DNA of 64,000 nucleotides from Symsagittifera roscoffensis (GCF_963678635.1 NW_026970879.1:1-64000), one strand, 5' to 3'. Positions 15,739 through 24,791 are shown, counted from the stretch's first letter. Made by a program: numbers and translations. The notes: generated from the letters alone by a model not told the origin.

Positions 15739-17105
15739 GCAAATACCACATTACCTTGTACAGCAATTTCACCATCATTTATGATTACATTATTTAATGG
15801 TGTAGTTAATGTATAACTTTCTAAAGATTCACCTGTAACATCATCAATTGTTTTTAATATTGTTAAATTAATATCGTTAATATTAATATTACCATTATTT
15901 TCTTCATTTAATTCAACACCATTAATCATATTTTTATTTCTAAAAAATTGTCTTATATTTTCTTTAATAGCAATTTGCATTGTGTTGGTATTAGGTATTA
16001 TATTAGAAAAATTAAAATTTATATATATAGGTGATAATGATAATACTTGTATATTATCAGAAACAAGATTTATAGGTGCTATTGACATAATTTGAGTTTT
16101 AATATTAGCATTGTCTGTCGTTGTTGTAATGATAGAGTCACTTTGATCTTTAACACAAAATATCGTTGTAAAACCAGATTGATTTTTAAAATAATTATTA
16201 TCATCTAAACCATGTGTAGCTCTTAAAACAAAACATCTTGTCACACCATTAACTTTTTTAGCTTGGTTAATGATAGATTGGGCATTAAAATTAGTTATTG
16301 GGTTTTGCCAAGCATCTTCTATACGAGATTTATAATTATTTTCTTCTTCTGTATCCGTACCACCTGTTAAACCGTTTAAAGTAACATAAGCATTATTATT
16401 CACATTTGAAATTGGTGTTTGTAAAGCTAAAGAAGCTCCACTTGAAAGATTAGTTTTTACACCATTTTCTTCACATTGTACTTGTACATTGCTGACATAA
16501 TAAGTAGATAATATTGTACCTGTAGCGGGGGAAATAGTATTTATATCTATATTAAAAGTTACTTCAATTTCATTAATAACTGTTACAGTTTTTGTACCAT
16601 TATATTCATTTTCATTAGCTCCACTAATTAAAATATTTATGCCTGTTGCTAAATTGTGAGAACCTGAAAAAATAATAGTTGCCAAACCGCCTGTTTGTGT
16701 AATTTGTAATACAGTATTATTATTTTTTGAAATAGTAGAATTAGATAAAGTTTTATAAGTTAATGATCCATTTGATATTAAAGTTTGCGCTGGTATTGTA
16801 ACACAATTTTGTATTCCTGAAAATACTACTATTCCTTGAGATGATGTTGGTTTTCCTAAAGATAAATTAACCAATCCACCCCAAAAATTTAAAACCGATA
16901 AATCAGCATAATTATCAAGGAATAAACCTGTTTGTATGGTATCTAATAATTGATACATATCAAAAAATCTATACCCAGAAGATTGAACTAATGAAGTTAA
17001 TAAAGCATTTTTTAAAAAAGGGTTACTTTGAGGCAAAGCATTTTGTACATCTGCTTTTTGTCTATTTACAATATCAGATGCATTATTAGGTAATTTTATA
17101 GCCAT
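15735..17105 (-). CDS. Baseplate J-like protein, Mu gp47-like
   Basis: A 456-residue baseplate wedge protein. The N-terminus (ADVQNALPQSNPFLKNALL; GYRFFDMYQLLD) and C-terminal half (GGTDTEEENNYKSRI, IINQAKKVNGVTRC, VFV-like beta strands, VELNEENNGNININD) match the baseplate J/gp47 family. Residues about 140-200 look like an inserted beta module (SGSHNLATG...NEYNGT) similar to FCCH-like inserts, which also occur in the 362-residue head-region protein. Three residues differ from copy 2. Confidence 0.85.
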   Translation of the reverse strand: MAIKLPNNASDIVNRQKADVQNALPQSNPFLKNALLTSLVQSSGYRFFDMYQLLDTIQTGLFLDNYADLSVLNFWGGLVNLSLGKPTSSQGIVVFSGIQNCVTIPAQTLISNGSLTYKTLSNSTISKNNNTVLQITQTGGLATIIFSGSHNLATGINILISGANENEYNGTKTVTVINEIEVTFNIDINTISPATGTILSTYYVSNVQVQCEENGVKTNLSSGASLALQTPISNVNNNAYVTLNGLTGGTDTEEENNYKSRIEDAWQNPITNFNAQSIINQAKKVNGVTRCFVLRATHGLDDNNYFKNQSGFTTIFCVKDQSDSIITTTTDNANIKTQIMSIAPINLVSDNIQVLSLSPIYINFNFSNIIPNTNTMQIAIKENIRQFFRNKNMINGVELNEENNGNININDINLTILKTIDDVTGESLESYTLTTPLNNVIINDGEIAVQGNVVFA

Positions 17106-17112
17106 AATATAA

Positions 17113-17553
17113 TTAATTCCCAGTATTTTTCCATAATGAATAACTCCAAAGATTGCTATTATTAATAGTGTTGCCAGTAATTATTATAGTTATATCATTA
17201 TTATTTTGTATTTTTGTTTGCACATTTATATTTTCTAAATAATTTTCATCTAAAAGCCATTGCAAACTTTCTAATGTATAAGTTTTAGCTAAATTTCTAA
17301 TATTGTTATTTAATCTTGATTGATCTAACAACCACAATTTAGATCCATGCTTAAAAGAGATATATAATTGGTCTGCTATATAACCTCTTCTTTTACTAGC
17401 TTCTTCAACTTCAGATGATGCAGCTCTTTGATCAGTATATAAACTTAATAAGATAGATGTATCAAAATTATTTACTTGTTCAAAATCTCCATTATTATCA
17501 AAATTAATATCATAATAATCTAAATAATTTTTTTGTAATTTTATATCTATCAT
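17113..17553 (-). CDS. Baseplate protein, Mu gp46-like
   Basis: A 146-residue protein with the GP46 family signature: FDTSILLSLYTDQRA, then RRGYIADQL, HGSKLWLLDQSR and SLQWLLDENYLENINV. It is a small LysM-less wedge protein like T4 gp25/Mu gp46 that starts sheath assembly. It follows the frameshifted chaperone frame by an ATGA overlap (17550-17553) and precedes gp47 by seven bases. The product is identical in copy 2. Confidence 0.85.
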   Translation of the reverse strand: MIDIKLQKNYLDYYDINFDNNGDFEQVNNFDTSILLSLYTDQRAASSEVEEASKRRGYIADQLYISFKHGSKLWLLDQSRLNNNIRNLAKTYTLESLQWLLDENYLENINVQTKIQNNNDITIIITGNTINNSNLWSYSLWKNTGN

Positions 17554-17714
17554 TTTATTTTATTAGCCTTTTCAATTTCTTTTATTATATTGCAAGCATG
17601 ATAAGATAATCTTTTGATTTTAGTTATGGGCATATATTCTAATTCTTTTAAATTTAAACCGCCCCGATAAAAATATATTAAATTAAATATTTCTTTTTCT
17701 ATTTCTATTTCATC
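17550..17714 (-). CDS. -1 frame extension of the tail assembly chaperone
   Basis: A 54-codon open frame, -1 relative to the preceding gene, running from 17714 through its TAG stop to TGA at 17550-17552. It encodes EIFNLIYFYRGG, LKELEYMPI and a helical end, with no plausible own start near its beginning. The upstream -1 frame is closed by a TAA about 18 bases before, so the slip must fall in a short window containing TTTT (AAT-TTT-ATA). This matches the G/GT-type chaperone frameshift of lambda and the P2/Mu analogues. Confidence 0.6.
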   Translation of the reverse strand, partial: DEIEIEKEIFNLIYFYRGGLNLKELEYMPITKIKRLSYHACNIIKEIEKANKIK

Positions 17715-18148
17715 GAAGCTAGTATAAAATTATTGACATATTCACCAAAACAAGTTTCTATATCTTCAATTTTTAATAATTCAAAAATAGAATTAACCAT
17801 ACATTCTTTTTTTTCATCTTTTTGTAAATAACACATACCTTTTACAATTAAGATTTTTTTAAAATTCTCTAAATTATTTGCCATTTTTTCACCTTGCATA
17901 GACAAAAAAGTTGATATTTGTTTTGCTGGCATTTCATTGTCTGAATTTTCATCTTTTGTTAATGTATCATTTTGGATAGGATCTGATTTATTAATAGCTC
18001 TTAAAAATGAGTCTTTAATTTCAAGGTGACTATGTAATACTTTAGAATTAGGTGCAGAGATAACTAACTCATTAAATTCTTCAATTTGCCCTTTGTGATG
18101 ACAAGTTACTGGTTTTTCTAGATTTATAAATATTTCATCTTTAATCAT
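17705..18148 (-). CDS. Tail assembly chaperone (Mu gp41-like position)
   Basis: A 147-residue acidic protein following the tail tube genes, beginning KDEIFINLEKPVTCHHKGQIEEFNELVI, the pattern of phage tail assembly chaperones (beta start, then helices). Its stop is overlapped by a -1 reading frame, so a longer fusion product is probably made in small amounts and would coat the tape measure during tube assembly. Four residues differ from copy 2. It overlaps the second tube gene by one base. Confidence 0.65.
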   Translation of the reverse strand: MIKDEIFINLEKPVTCHHKGQIEEFNELVISAPNSKVLHSHLEIKDSFLRAINKSDPIQNDTLTKDENSDNEMPAKQISTFLSMQGEKMANNLENFKKILIVKGMCYLQKDEKKECMVNSIFELLKIEDIETCFGEYVNNFILASMK

Positions 18149-18546
18149 TATATTCCTGTTGCTCCTTCAAACTCGATTTCAATATAAACATCATTAGTCA
18201 AATTTATATTATAATTATTTATTAAAGCACAAGATGCAAAAGTACGGGTTAAAGTTTGTTTAGTAATATTATCAATCCCCGATAAAGTAATAACATTAAA
18301 ATTAGCTAAAATTTTCCATTGTCTAGCAAATTCTATATTTTTTATTGTAGGCAACATTGAAAATTTTATTTTACTTTTTTTCATTTCAATATTATCAGTA
18401 TATACCTGTGTTATATTTCCACCTTCAGTAGATTCTACTCTAAGGGTTTGTTCGCCAAGTCCTTCATTATAACTTACAGAATTGGGTTTAAATGCTATGA
18501 GATTATTATTTACCATAATAGTCGGATTATTAAAAATAGTCTCCAT
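18148..18546 (-). CDS. Tail tube protein, paralogue 2
   Basis: A 132-residue protein about 85% like the next gene upstream (18591-18989): both have NNPTIMVNNN near the start, LGEQTLRVEST, KKSKIKFSMLPTI, TLSGIDNITKQTLTRTFASCALI and a final IEIEFEG. This is the Mu gpM-type tail tube family. Differences cluster at both ends of the protein. Both copies of the phage keep both genes intact and unchanged, so both are probably used. Confidence 0.75.
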   Translation of the reverse strand: METIFNNPTIMVNNNLIAFKPNSVSYNEGLGEQTLRVESTEGGNITQVYTDNIEMKKSKIKFSMLPTIKNIEFARQWKILANFNVITLSGIDNITKQTLTRTFASCALINNYNINLTNDVYIEIEFEGATGI

Positions 18547-18590
18547 TTTTTATTTTCCTTATATATTAAAAGTTAATTTATCTTTAATAA

Positions 18591-18989
18591 TTATACTGCT
18601 GTTACTCCTTCAAACTCGATTTCAATATCACCATCACTAGTCAAATTTACATCATAATTACTTATTAAAGCACAAGATGCAAAAGTACGAGTTAAAGTTT
18701 GTTTAGTAATATTATCAATCCCTGATAAAGTAATAGCATTAGAATTAGCTAAAATTTTCCATTGTCTAACAGATTCTATATTTGTTATTGTAGGCAACAT
18801 TGAAAATTTTATTTTACTTTTTTTCATTTCAATATTATCAGCATATACCTGTGTTATATTTCCACCCCCAGTAGATTCTACTCTAAGGGTTTGTTCGCCA
18901 AGTCCTTCGCTATAACTTACAGAATTGGATTTTAATGGTATGGGATTATTATTTACCATAATAGTCGGATTATTTAAAATAGTAGCCAT
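18591..18989 (-). CDS. Tail tube protein, paralogue 1
   Basis: A 132-residue Mu gpM-like tube protein directly after the sheath gene, the usual tube position. It would polymerise as stacked hexamers around the tape measure. The gap to paralogue 2 repeats the end of the gap before this gene (TTTTTATTTTCCTTATATATTAAAAG, shown here as its motif only), so the duplication included the leader. Identical in both phage copies. Confidence 0.8.
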   Translation of the reverse strand: MATILNNPTIMVNNNPIPLKSNSVSYSEGLGEQTLRVESTGGGNITQVYADNIEMKKSKIKFSMLPTITNIESVRQWKILANSNAITLSGIDNITKQTLTRTFASCALISNYDVNLTSDGDIEIEFEGVTAV

Positions 18990-19001
18990 TTTTTATTTTC
19001 C

Positions 19002-20540
19002 TTATATATTAAAAGTTAATTTAAAAGTACTTACAATATTTCGTAATTGTGTCACGATTGGTACTTCTTGCAATACTGTGGCAGTACCTGTTGCAAGATC
19101 AATTGTCACATCTAATTTACTTTTATAAAATTGTAATGCATTATTGCCAGATTGTGTTAGCATATAATCTGTTGTACTTAAATTAGTATAATAACCTGTA
19201 TAAATCGCTTCAATTGTTTGTTTATTATTTATTGAACGATATGCTACTAAGTCGCCATCTGTCAATCTTGATTGAGCAAAATCTTTTTTAGAATTATTAA
19301 ACATATATTCTCTAGCATTAACCGAAGTATCAACATAATTAAGATATTTAAAACTTATATCAACATTACCTGCATCATCATTTTTATAAGTAGTCACAAC
19401 TTCTCCAAAAATAACATTAGTATTTGTACTATTATTAATAAATATTGATGCACCAGCTTTTGATAATTCTTCTATTTCATTATCTTGTAAAGATAGTGAT
19501 GGTTGGCATGGGATTAATTGTAATGCTGGAGTATTAAAATAAGGTAATGATGCCGTAGCAACTCCACCAAATGAATCTAAAGCACTATTTGTAACAACAT
19601 AATCTGATATTTCAGATCCATTGGTTAGTCTTAACGCTCTAACTGATGCAAAATAAGATGAAATTACATAAGGAGCTTCCACATAAATACTACCTTTTAA
19701 ATTGTCATTATTAACATTAACATTGGCAAATAATACTAATGATTTGCTATTTTGAGTATTAGCAAAATCTTTAATATTTGTAACTGTATCAGTTTGAGTT
19801 GTAAAAGCTACACCATCTAAAATATTATTTGTAACATTAAATCTTTGATCTAAAAAATCAGTTAAATATGGCGTTCCGTATGCGTAAGGTGATACTATAC
19901 CTTGATATCTAGTATTGCCTATTAAATCAATTATACCTGTTGTAACAGGGTCTTTGAGACCACCAGTAAAATCTACTAATGTTGTTGTTATACCAGCAAC
20001 GAAATCATGATAACCAATTGCAAAACTATTAGCTTCTGTACCACCATTTACAGCAGTTAATATGACTTGTGTATTATCTGAAACGGCTGTGACTGGGATA
20101 TGAGCATTAGCATTGATTAAATTTGCTAATCTTGTAGCCAAAACTGTACCAGTATCTAAATTTACTACATTTAATTGAAAGCTATAATCTTTAGCACTTA
20201 CAATATCAAAAGTTATAGACCCATTTGTTGTGGCTGTACCAACTAAATCAATAGTCGTTGTTGCTTTTACACTTTCTTCATGGTCGTCTAAAGCTATTGC
20301 ATCAAATTGACTTAATACATTATATTTTCTAGCAGCTCTTATCATTCCAGCAAGCATAGAATTAGCACCAAAAAGAGTATCCCAACTATTATCATTAGGA
20401 ATATCTGTTATTAATGTGCCTGCTGTAGCTGTACCAGCATCAACTTTTTGACCGATAAATAAAATTTTTTGATCTGCATTGGATACGGTTGTATTAGCCG
20501 ACTGTATGTTTATTGTAGTTTTCGGATATCCTGTACTCAT
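19002..20540 (-). CDS. Contractile tail sheath protein, Mu gpL-like
   Basis: A 512-residue sheath. GYPKTTINIQSANTT at the start, KILFIGQKVDAGTATAG, then DNSWDTLFGANSMLAGMIRAARK and a C-terminal region with DLATGTATVLQEVPIVTQLRNI resemble Mu gpL. The sheath contracts to drive the tube through the host envelope. It is the first tail gene after the head-tail connectors, without a separate tail terminator gene in between. Three residues differ from copy 2. Confidence 0.85.
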   Translation of the reverse strand: MSTGYPKTTINIQSANTTVSNADQKILFIGQKVDAGTATAGTLITDIPNDNSWDTLFGANSMLAGMIRAARKYNVLSQFDAIALDDHEESVKATTTIDLVGTATTNGSITFDIVSAKDYSFQLNVVNLDTGTVLATRLANLINANAHIPVTAVSDNTQVILTAVNGGTEANSFAIGYHDFVAGITTTLVDFTGGLKDPVTTGIIDLIGNTRYQGIVSPYAYGTPYLTDFLDQRFNVTNNILDGVAFTTQTDTVTNIKDFANTQNSKSLVLFANVNVNNDNLKGSIYVEAPYVISSYFASVRALRLTNGSEISDYVVTNSALDSFGGVATASLPYFNTPALQLIPCQPSLSLQDNEIEELSKAGASIFINNSTNTNVIFGEVVTTYKNDDAGNVDISFKYLNYVDTSVNAREYMFNNSKKDFAQSRLTDGDLVAYRSINNKQTIEAIYTGYYTNLSTTDYMLTQSGNNALQFYKSKLDVTIDLATGTATVLQEVPIVTQLRNIVSTFKLTFNI

Positions 20541-20551
20541 AATTTTAACCT

Positions 20552-21016
20552 TTAGTTTTTATTAATTAATTTTAAAATATTATTTCTTAAATATAAAGTA
20601 TTATTTTTATTTTTATTTAATATAGCCGGTTTTAAAAATGGTCTTTTGCGTATTTTAGTAGATCCATTTTCTAATTCTGCGGCATATTCAACATTTTCAC
20701 TCCCAAATTCTAACATATTATAATTATGCACTATAAATGTAATTGATTGTCTTAAGTTTCCCGTAATTACTGCCGGCGCTTCATTAGGAGCAGATGCTCT
20801 ATGAGAACGCGGGTTTTTTAATGTTTTACCGCCTAGACCTTGTGTAATAATATATATTCTACCTGATTTAGGTTTGTTATTAATAAGTTTTTTTGCTTCT
20901 TGTACTAAACCTTTGCCAGCAAAATAAAAACCTTTGCGAACCCCTTGATTTGTTAATTTATCTAAATTATTAATATTAATATTTTTTGTATTAAAATTAG
21001 GATTAACTATAATCAT
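20552..21016 (-). CDS. HK97 gp10-like tail completion / connector protein
   Basis: A 154-residue protein with GVRKGFYFAGKGLVQEAKKLI, HRASAPNEAPAVITGNLRQSI and EYAAELENGSTKIRKRPFLKPAI, the hallmark order of HK97 gp10-like proteins that finish the head-tail joint. It overlaps the head-closure gene by one base and precedes the sheath gene by 11 bases. One residue differs from copy 2 (Val4/Ala4). Confidence 0.85.
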   Translation of the reverse strand: MIIVNPNFNTKNININNLDKLTNQGVRKGFYFAGKGLVQEAKKLINNKPKSGRIYIITQGLGGKTLKNPRSHRASAPNEAPAVITGNLRQSITFIVHNYNMLEFGSENVEYAAELENGSTKIRKRPFLKPAILNKNKNNTLYLRNNILKLINKN

Positions 21017-21399
21017 TATACTAAATTAACCTCATTATTAATTGTACCAGTTTCTACAGTATTTAATTTAAGAAAATTTCTTTTAAAATCTACATCTTGA
21101 ATACTTATAACATTATAATATTTATCAATATATTTAATTAAATATGCATTAGATAAATTATTATCATATCTAATATAAAAAATATGTGTTTTAGTATCAT
21201 TAATATTGCTTCCATCAACATTTGATGTATCACCAATAATCTCAACAGCAGCTTTTACTATTTTAAAATTAGATAAATCAAAATTAAAATCTACATTTTG
21301 AGGAGTTGCTATATTTCTCATATATATGGTTATGGAATATCTTAAATCACCCGCACAAATTATAGATTTGTTGTTTATATTTATTTTAGTACAACCCAT
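21016..21399 (-). CDS. Head closure / head-tail adaptor protein
   Basis: A 127-residue beta-rich protein. AGDLRYSITIYMRN near residue 16-30, a central KAAVEIIGDTSNVDG and late IKYIDKYYNVISIQDVDFKRN resemble the SPP1 gp16/HK97-type head-tail adaptor family, which closes the connector after packaging. It lies between the gp6-like connector and the gp10-like gene, the canonical place. The product is identical in copy 2. Confidence 0.75.
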   Translation of the reverse strand: MGCTKININNKSIICAGDLRYSITIYMRNIATPQNVDFNFDLSNFKIVKAAVEIIGDTSNVDGSNINDTKTHIFYIRYDNNLSNAYLIKYIDKYYNVISIQDVDFKRNFLKLNTVETGTINNEVNLV

Positions 21400-21401
21400 T
21401 A

Positions 21402-22076
21402 CTAAATTCTAATTATTTTATTTTGCAATAAAATACCTCTAGTAGCATTACTAACATAACTTTTATTTATAGTATTATTATCACAATTACAATCACCACG
21501 ATTTGCATATAAATCAGCAACTATCATCATTATTGCATTAATAATATCATTATTAATTATAGTAGGTTTACAAGTAAATTCTATTTTTATAGATTGCAAT
21601 TTATCATCTTTATTTTGAGGATATTGTTTATTATTATTTAAAACAATTCTTTTATAATCTCCTTCATCAATAATATAATATCTATCACTTGGGACATCTA
21701 TAAAAACATTATTAACAAGATATTGAAATGAATTAATAGCACATATATTAGATTTTGTTAATAAAAAATTATCGTAATTAGTCACAGGTGCATTATATTG
21801 ATTAGAATAATCAAAATAATCTCTATATGTTAAAAATACTTTTTCTAAATATTCTTGTTTAGTAAAATTTTCAACATAAGAAGTAGCAGAAGATAAATAT
21901 AAATTTAATATAACATCATCAATATCATTATTAATATTTAATGCTTGTTTTAATGTTGTTAAATCTATTAAAGGTGTAGAAGTTTGAGAGGTAATCGTAT
22001 ATTTATAAGGTTTTGAATTAGCAATATCGGGAGATCTTGCTGAAACACCACCATATAATGCAAAATTACTCATCAA
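21402..22076 (-). CDS. Head-tail connector protein (gp6 / phiE125 gp8-like)
   Basis: A 224-residue protein. LIDLTTLKQALNINNDIDDV followed by LYLSSATSYVENFTKQ is the typical helical motif of gp6-like connectors that bind under the portal; the remainder has beta strands (FLTYRDYFDY, DRYYIIDEGDY) and a helix AIMMIVADLYANRGD. It lies after the capsid-cement genes and before the adaptor. The product is identical in copy 2. Confidence 0.8.
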   Translation of the reverse strand: MMSNFALYGGVSARSPDIANSKPYKYTITSQTSTPLIDLTTLKQALNINNDIDDVILNLYLSSATSYVENFTKQEYLEKVFLTYRDYFDYSNQYNAPVTNYDNFLLTKSNICAINSFQYLVNNVFIDVPSDRYYIIDEGDYKRIVLNNNKQYPQNKDDKLQSIKIEFTCKPTIINNDIINAIMMIVADLYANRGDCNCDNNTINKSYVSNATRGILLQNKIIRI

Positions 22077-22084
22077 ATAATTAC

Positions 22085-22297
22085 CTATTTATTTTTTTTA
22101 ATTTGAGGTTTAGGTTTAGGTTTAAGTTTAGGTTGTTTTTCTTCTTTTTCTAATTTTACAAACTCTTTTCCTGCACCTAATTCTATTAACCTTGTTGCTA
22201 TATTATCTGTTAAATCATGTATATCACCTGCAAAAAATTGTTTATTTTCTCTAGGTGATATAGCTAATTTAATATTTTTTGTAATTTTAATTTTCAT
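22085..22297 (-). CDS. Small head-region protein with Lys/Pro repeat tail
   Basis: A 70-residue protein. KIKITKNIKLAISPRENKQFFAGDIHDL and IATRLIELGAGKEF resemble short phage head proteins with a beta barrel plus helix, found between capsid and connector genes. The C-terminal tail (EEKQPKLKPKPKPQIKKNK) is a low-complexity Lys/Pro repeat that is four residues longer in copy 2. The function is unknown; possibly a capsid accessory. Confidence 0.55.
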   Translation of the reverse strand: MKIKITKNIKLAISPRENKQFFAGDIHDLTDNIATRLIELGAGKEFVKLEKEEKQPKLKPKPKPQIKKNK

Positions 22298-22310
22298 ATT
22301 AAAACCTTAA

Positions 22311-22721
22311 TTATACTGGTACTATTTCGCCACTTTGTACAACAATAGCATTGATATGAGCACCTGTAGTTACAGCAGTTGATGTTACTCTTAATCTTAA
22401 GTATCTTTTATTAGAAAATACACCAACTGAACCCAATACAGAATTATCGGCACTAACAGAAGTTAGATTTAAATTATCTAAATCACCTATAATTTTTGTA
22501 TCTGGTACAAGTGTAGCATCAGATAAATCAGAGTTACTACCTTCTTGAACACTAAATTTATATGTACCATCTGTATAATCAGTACATTGAACAACAAACA
22601 TAACACCTAAATCATAATTAGCATTATCTACTATATCACCATTTGTCACTTTATTTGCAGTGACTGTATTATTAAGAACCAAATTACTTTGTAATTGTGA
22701 TTTTATATCTTTAACACTCAT
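22311..22721 (-). CDS. Capsid cement protein, Bbp16-like
   Basis: A 136-residue beta-rich protein directly after the major capsid gene. DLGVMFVVQCTDYTDGTYKFSV and KRYLRLRVTSTAVTTGAHINAIVV match the layout of Bbp16-type cement proteins that bind the outside of the expanded capsid. The product is identical in copy 2, in keeping with a structural role. The assignment rests on pattern and gene position. Confidence 0.6.
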   Translation of the reverse strand: MSVKDIKSQLQSNLVLNNTVTANKVTNGDIVDNANYDLGVMFVVQCTDYTDGTYKFSVQEGSNSDLSDATLVPDTKIIGDLDNLNLTSVSADNSVLGSVGVFSNKRYLRLRVTSTAVTTGAHINAIVVQSGEIVPV

Positions 22722-22742
22722 TTTTTAATCTCCTTTAAATCA

Positions 22743-24032
22743 TTAAGCTGATAGTTGAAGTAGTTTAATAGCTTCAAAGTTTGAAACATCACCACCAACG
22801 CGTTTAATTGAATAATATTTTATATATGGTTTAGCTGTCAATGGATCACGCAATACTCTAATACCTAATCTGTCAACGATAGTATAACCCGTAGAAAAAT
22901 CAGCATATACCATTGATAAACTATCGGTAGCAGCGTCTGGCATATCATTCATAAATATCACATTTTTACCTAAAAGAGATAAAGATCTACTTTCTTGTAA
23001 AAAACGCGTATCAAATATATATCTGTTTTGAGAATCTTTTAAAGTAATGACTTTTTCAAATTCTTTTCTTCTAATACCCCATACAGCATTTGCTTGATAT
23101 TCTTCTTTTAAAGAGTTTTGAAGTTGTTTAAGTGAATCAGCTGTGATATCACCATTAACACCAGAATTTATTCTTTCAATAGCTTTTCGACCATACGCAC
23201 CATAAGCATCATCTTTTTCAGCTTGTGTATAATCTCTATAAGTCAAAAATCCTTTAGGTTTTTGTGAACCATCACCACTAACAAAAGCCGTATTTTCATC
23301 TCTTGAAAATTTATCAGCAACTTTTCTACCTAACCAAGATTCAACATCAAAACCAGCATCATCTAAAGCTTTTTGAGTTGCTAAAGGTTGTGCAAATTGT
23401 TCATGAATAGCTATTTTAAGTTTGCCAATTTCAGGAGTATCAGTATCGTTACGATCTGAAGTCTCACCAATCCAACCACCATTAGTAGCTTGGTTATCAT
23501 CTATTAACATTTCAAAAACATCACTATTTGTTGTTACAACATTTGCATATTGTCTAATTGGTGAAGTTTCAAAAACTCTTGTTACAACTTGATTAGAAAA
23601 ATCAGGTCTTACAAAATAACCACCTTCAGGATTAATACCTGAAACAATAGATTTTGTTTGTAACAATCTATCTTCTTTACTTATTCCAATAAAATTTTTA
23701 GTTATTGCATTAGAGACAACATATTCTTGCATTTCATCAGATGGAGCAATACCTTTTTTAAGATATTTTGCAAATTCTGATCTATATTCAGCTTCTTTTT
23801 CTTTAGCTTCTTGTTCAGAACTTACATTAATGCGTGATAGTTGTTTAGATATCAATTCAATTTGAGCTTCATTAGCTTTAGTTTTAGCTTGTTCATCTTG
23901 TATTTTTTGTGCAATATCACCAACTTCTTTACTTGCATTTTTTGCTGTATCTTTAAGACCTTTATCAAATGCTTCTTGGCTCATTTCAATAGCTGAACCC
24001 AATTCATCTAATTTTTTATTTATTTCTTCCAT
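22743..24032 (-). CDS. HK97-fold major capsid protein
   Basis: A 429-residue capsid protein. The first 100 or so residues form a charged coiled coil (KKLDELGSAI...AKTKANEAQIELI), the delta/scaffold domain removed in HK97-type maturation. SGINPEGGYFVRPDFSNQV starts the mature part; VVTTNSDVFEMLIDD, GDGSQKPKGFLTY and DRLGIRVLRDPLTAKPY are standard landmarks. It overlaps the protease gene by 17 bases and has a GGAG ribosome site. The product is identical in copy 2. Confidence 0.93.
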   Translation of the reverse strand: MEEINKKLDELGSAIEMSQEAFDKGLKDTAKNASKEVGDIAQKIQDEQAKTKANEAQIELISKQLSRINVSSEQEAKEKEAEYRSEFAKYLKKGIAPSDEMQEYVVSNAITKNFIGISKEDRLLQTKSIVSGINPEGGYFVRPDFSNQVVTRVFETSPIRQYANVVTTNSDVFEMLIDDNQATNGGWIGETSDRNDTDTPEIGKLKIAIHEQFAQPLATQKALDDAGFDVESWLGRKVADKFSRDENTAFVSGDGSQKPKGFLTYRDYTQAEKDDAYGAYGRKAIERINSGVNGDITADSLKQLQNSLKEEYQANAVWGIRRKEFEKVITLKDSQNRYIFDTRFLQESRSLSLLGKNVIFMNDMPDAATDSLSMVYADFSTGYTIVDRLGIRVLRDPLTAKPYIKYYSIKRVGGDVSNFEAIKLLQLSA

Positions 24033-24666
24033 TTTGTAAACTCCTAATTATTTGATCAATTTTATTAATATTTTTTTTTATTTCGTTATCTTCATCAAAA
24101 TCTACTTTGCTACAGATATATAACGATGCTTTATGTGACATACCTAAATCTCTTAGGTGATGCTCCAAATCTCTTTTATTTTTTAATTTTAATACATCTT
24201 TTAATTCTGATTTAAAAGATTGTATATTGGCTCCAGTATTGGCTGGGAATGTTACCAAAGATATTTCATTTAATGAAATTTTATTAAAAAAAGTATTATT
24301 ATTTTTAATTTCTATATCTTCTCGTTTTGCTGAAAAACCTATAGACATAGATTTAATACTTCCTACTTTCATTTGCGGTATAACTCTACCTGAAACTAAT
24401 GTATCATCTTTTGGCAATTTAGCTTTAATATATAAACCTTCATTATTTTCTTCAGAAAAATATGTTACCCCTATTGGTTCCTTATTATCATGTTGAAACA
24501 AAATAGGAATTGTTTTGTTATGATTATCAAAAGCACCTTTTACAATTGTATCGCCATCTAAATCTTTTTTAAAAGTTGATGCTAAACCTTCAAAAGTAAA
24601 AAAATCTTTATTTTCATTTTCATTGTATGATTTAACAATAAAATTACAATTTAATTTTTTATTCAT
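24016..24666 (-). CDS. Prohead maturation protease (HK97-type, S78)
   Basis: A 216-residue protein. FEGLASTFKKDLDGD and ILFQHDNKEPIG give the expected start and His59; KSMSIGF supplies Ser108; NEISLVTFPAN carries the conserved Glu134 region, completing the likely catalytic set. It cuts the capsid delta domain and then itself. The last 55 residues are basic and helical. It is the first gene after a 246-base gap with its own promoter. One residue differs from copy 2 (Glu116/Asp116). Confidence 0.88.
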   Translation of the reverse strand: MNKKLNCNFIVKSYNENENKDFFTFEGLASTFKKDLDGDTIVKGAFDNHNKTIPILFQHDNKEPIGVTYFSEENNEGLYIKAKLPKDDTLVSGRVIPQMKVGSIKSMSIGFSAKREDIEIKNNNTFFNKISLNEISLVTFPANTGANIQSFKSELKDVLKLKNKRDLEHHLRDLGMSHKASLYICSKVDFDEDNEIKKNINKIDQIIRSLQNGRNK

Positions 24667-24763
24667 AAATACTAATCAAATTTAATATATAATCATATTA
24701 TAATATAATAAGATAATAAAATATAACATAAATTAAAAAAATATTTTATAGATTTTTAAATAT

Positions 24764-24791
24764 ATAATATACACATTAATTTAATTGTAAA
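24764..24791 (-). promoter_or_regulatory. Promoter for the protease-capsid genes
   Basis: Reading leftward: TTTACA (24786-24791), a 16-base spacer and TATTAT (24764-24769), within the 246-base gap before the protease gene. This is the only sizeable non-coding gap in the late arm, so an extra promoter boosting capsid expression is plausible. It is preserved in copy 2 although the gap carries several changes. Confidence 0.45.
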
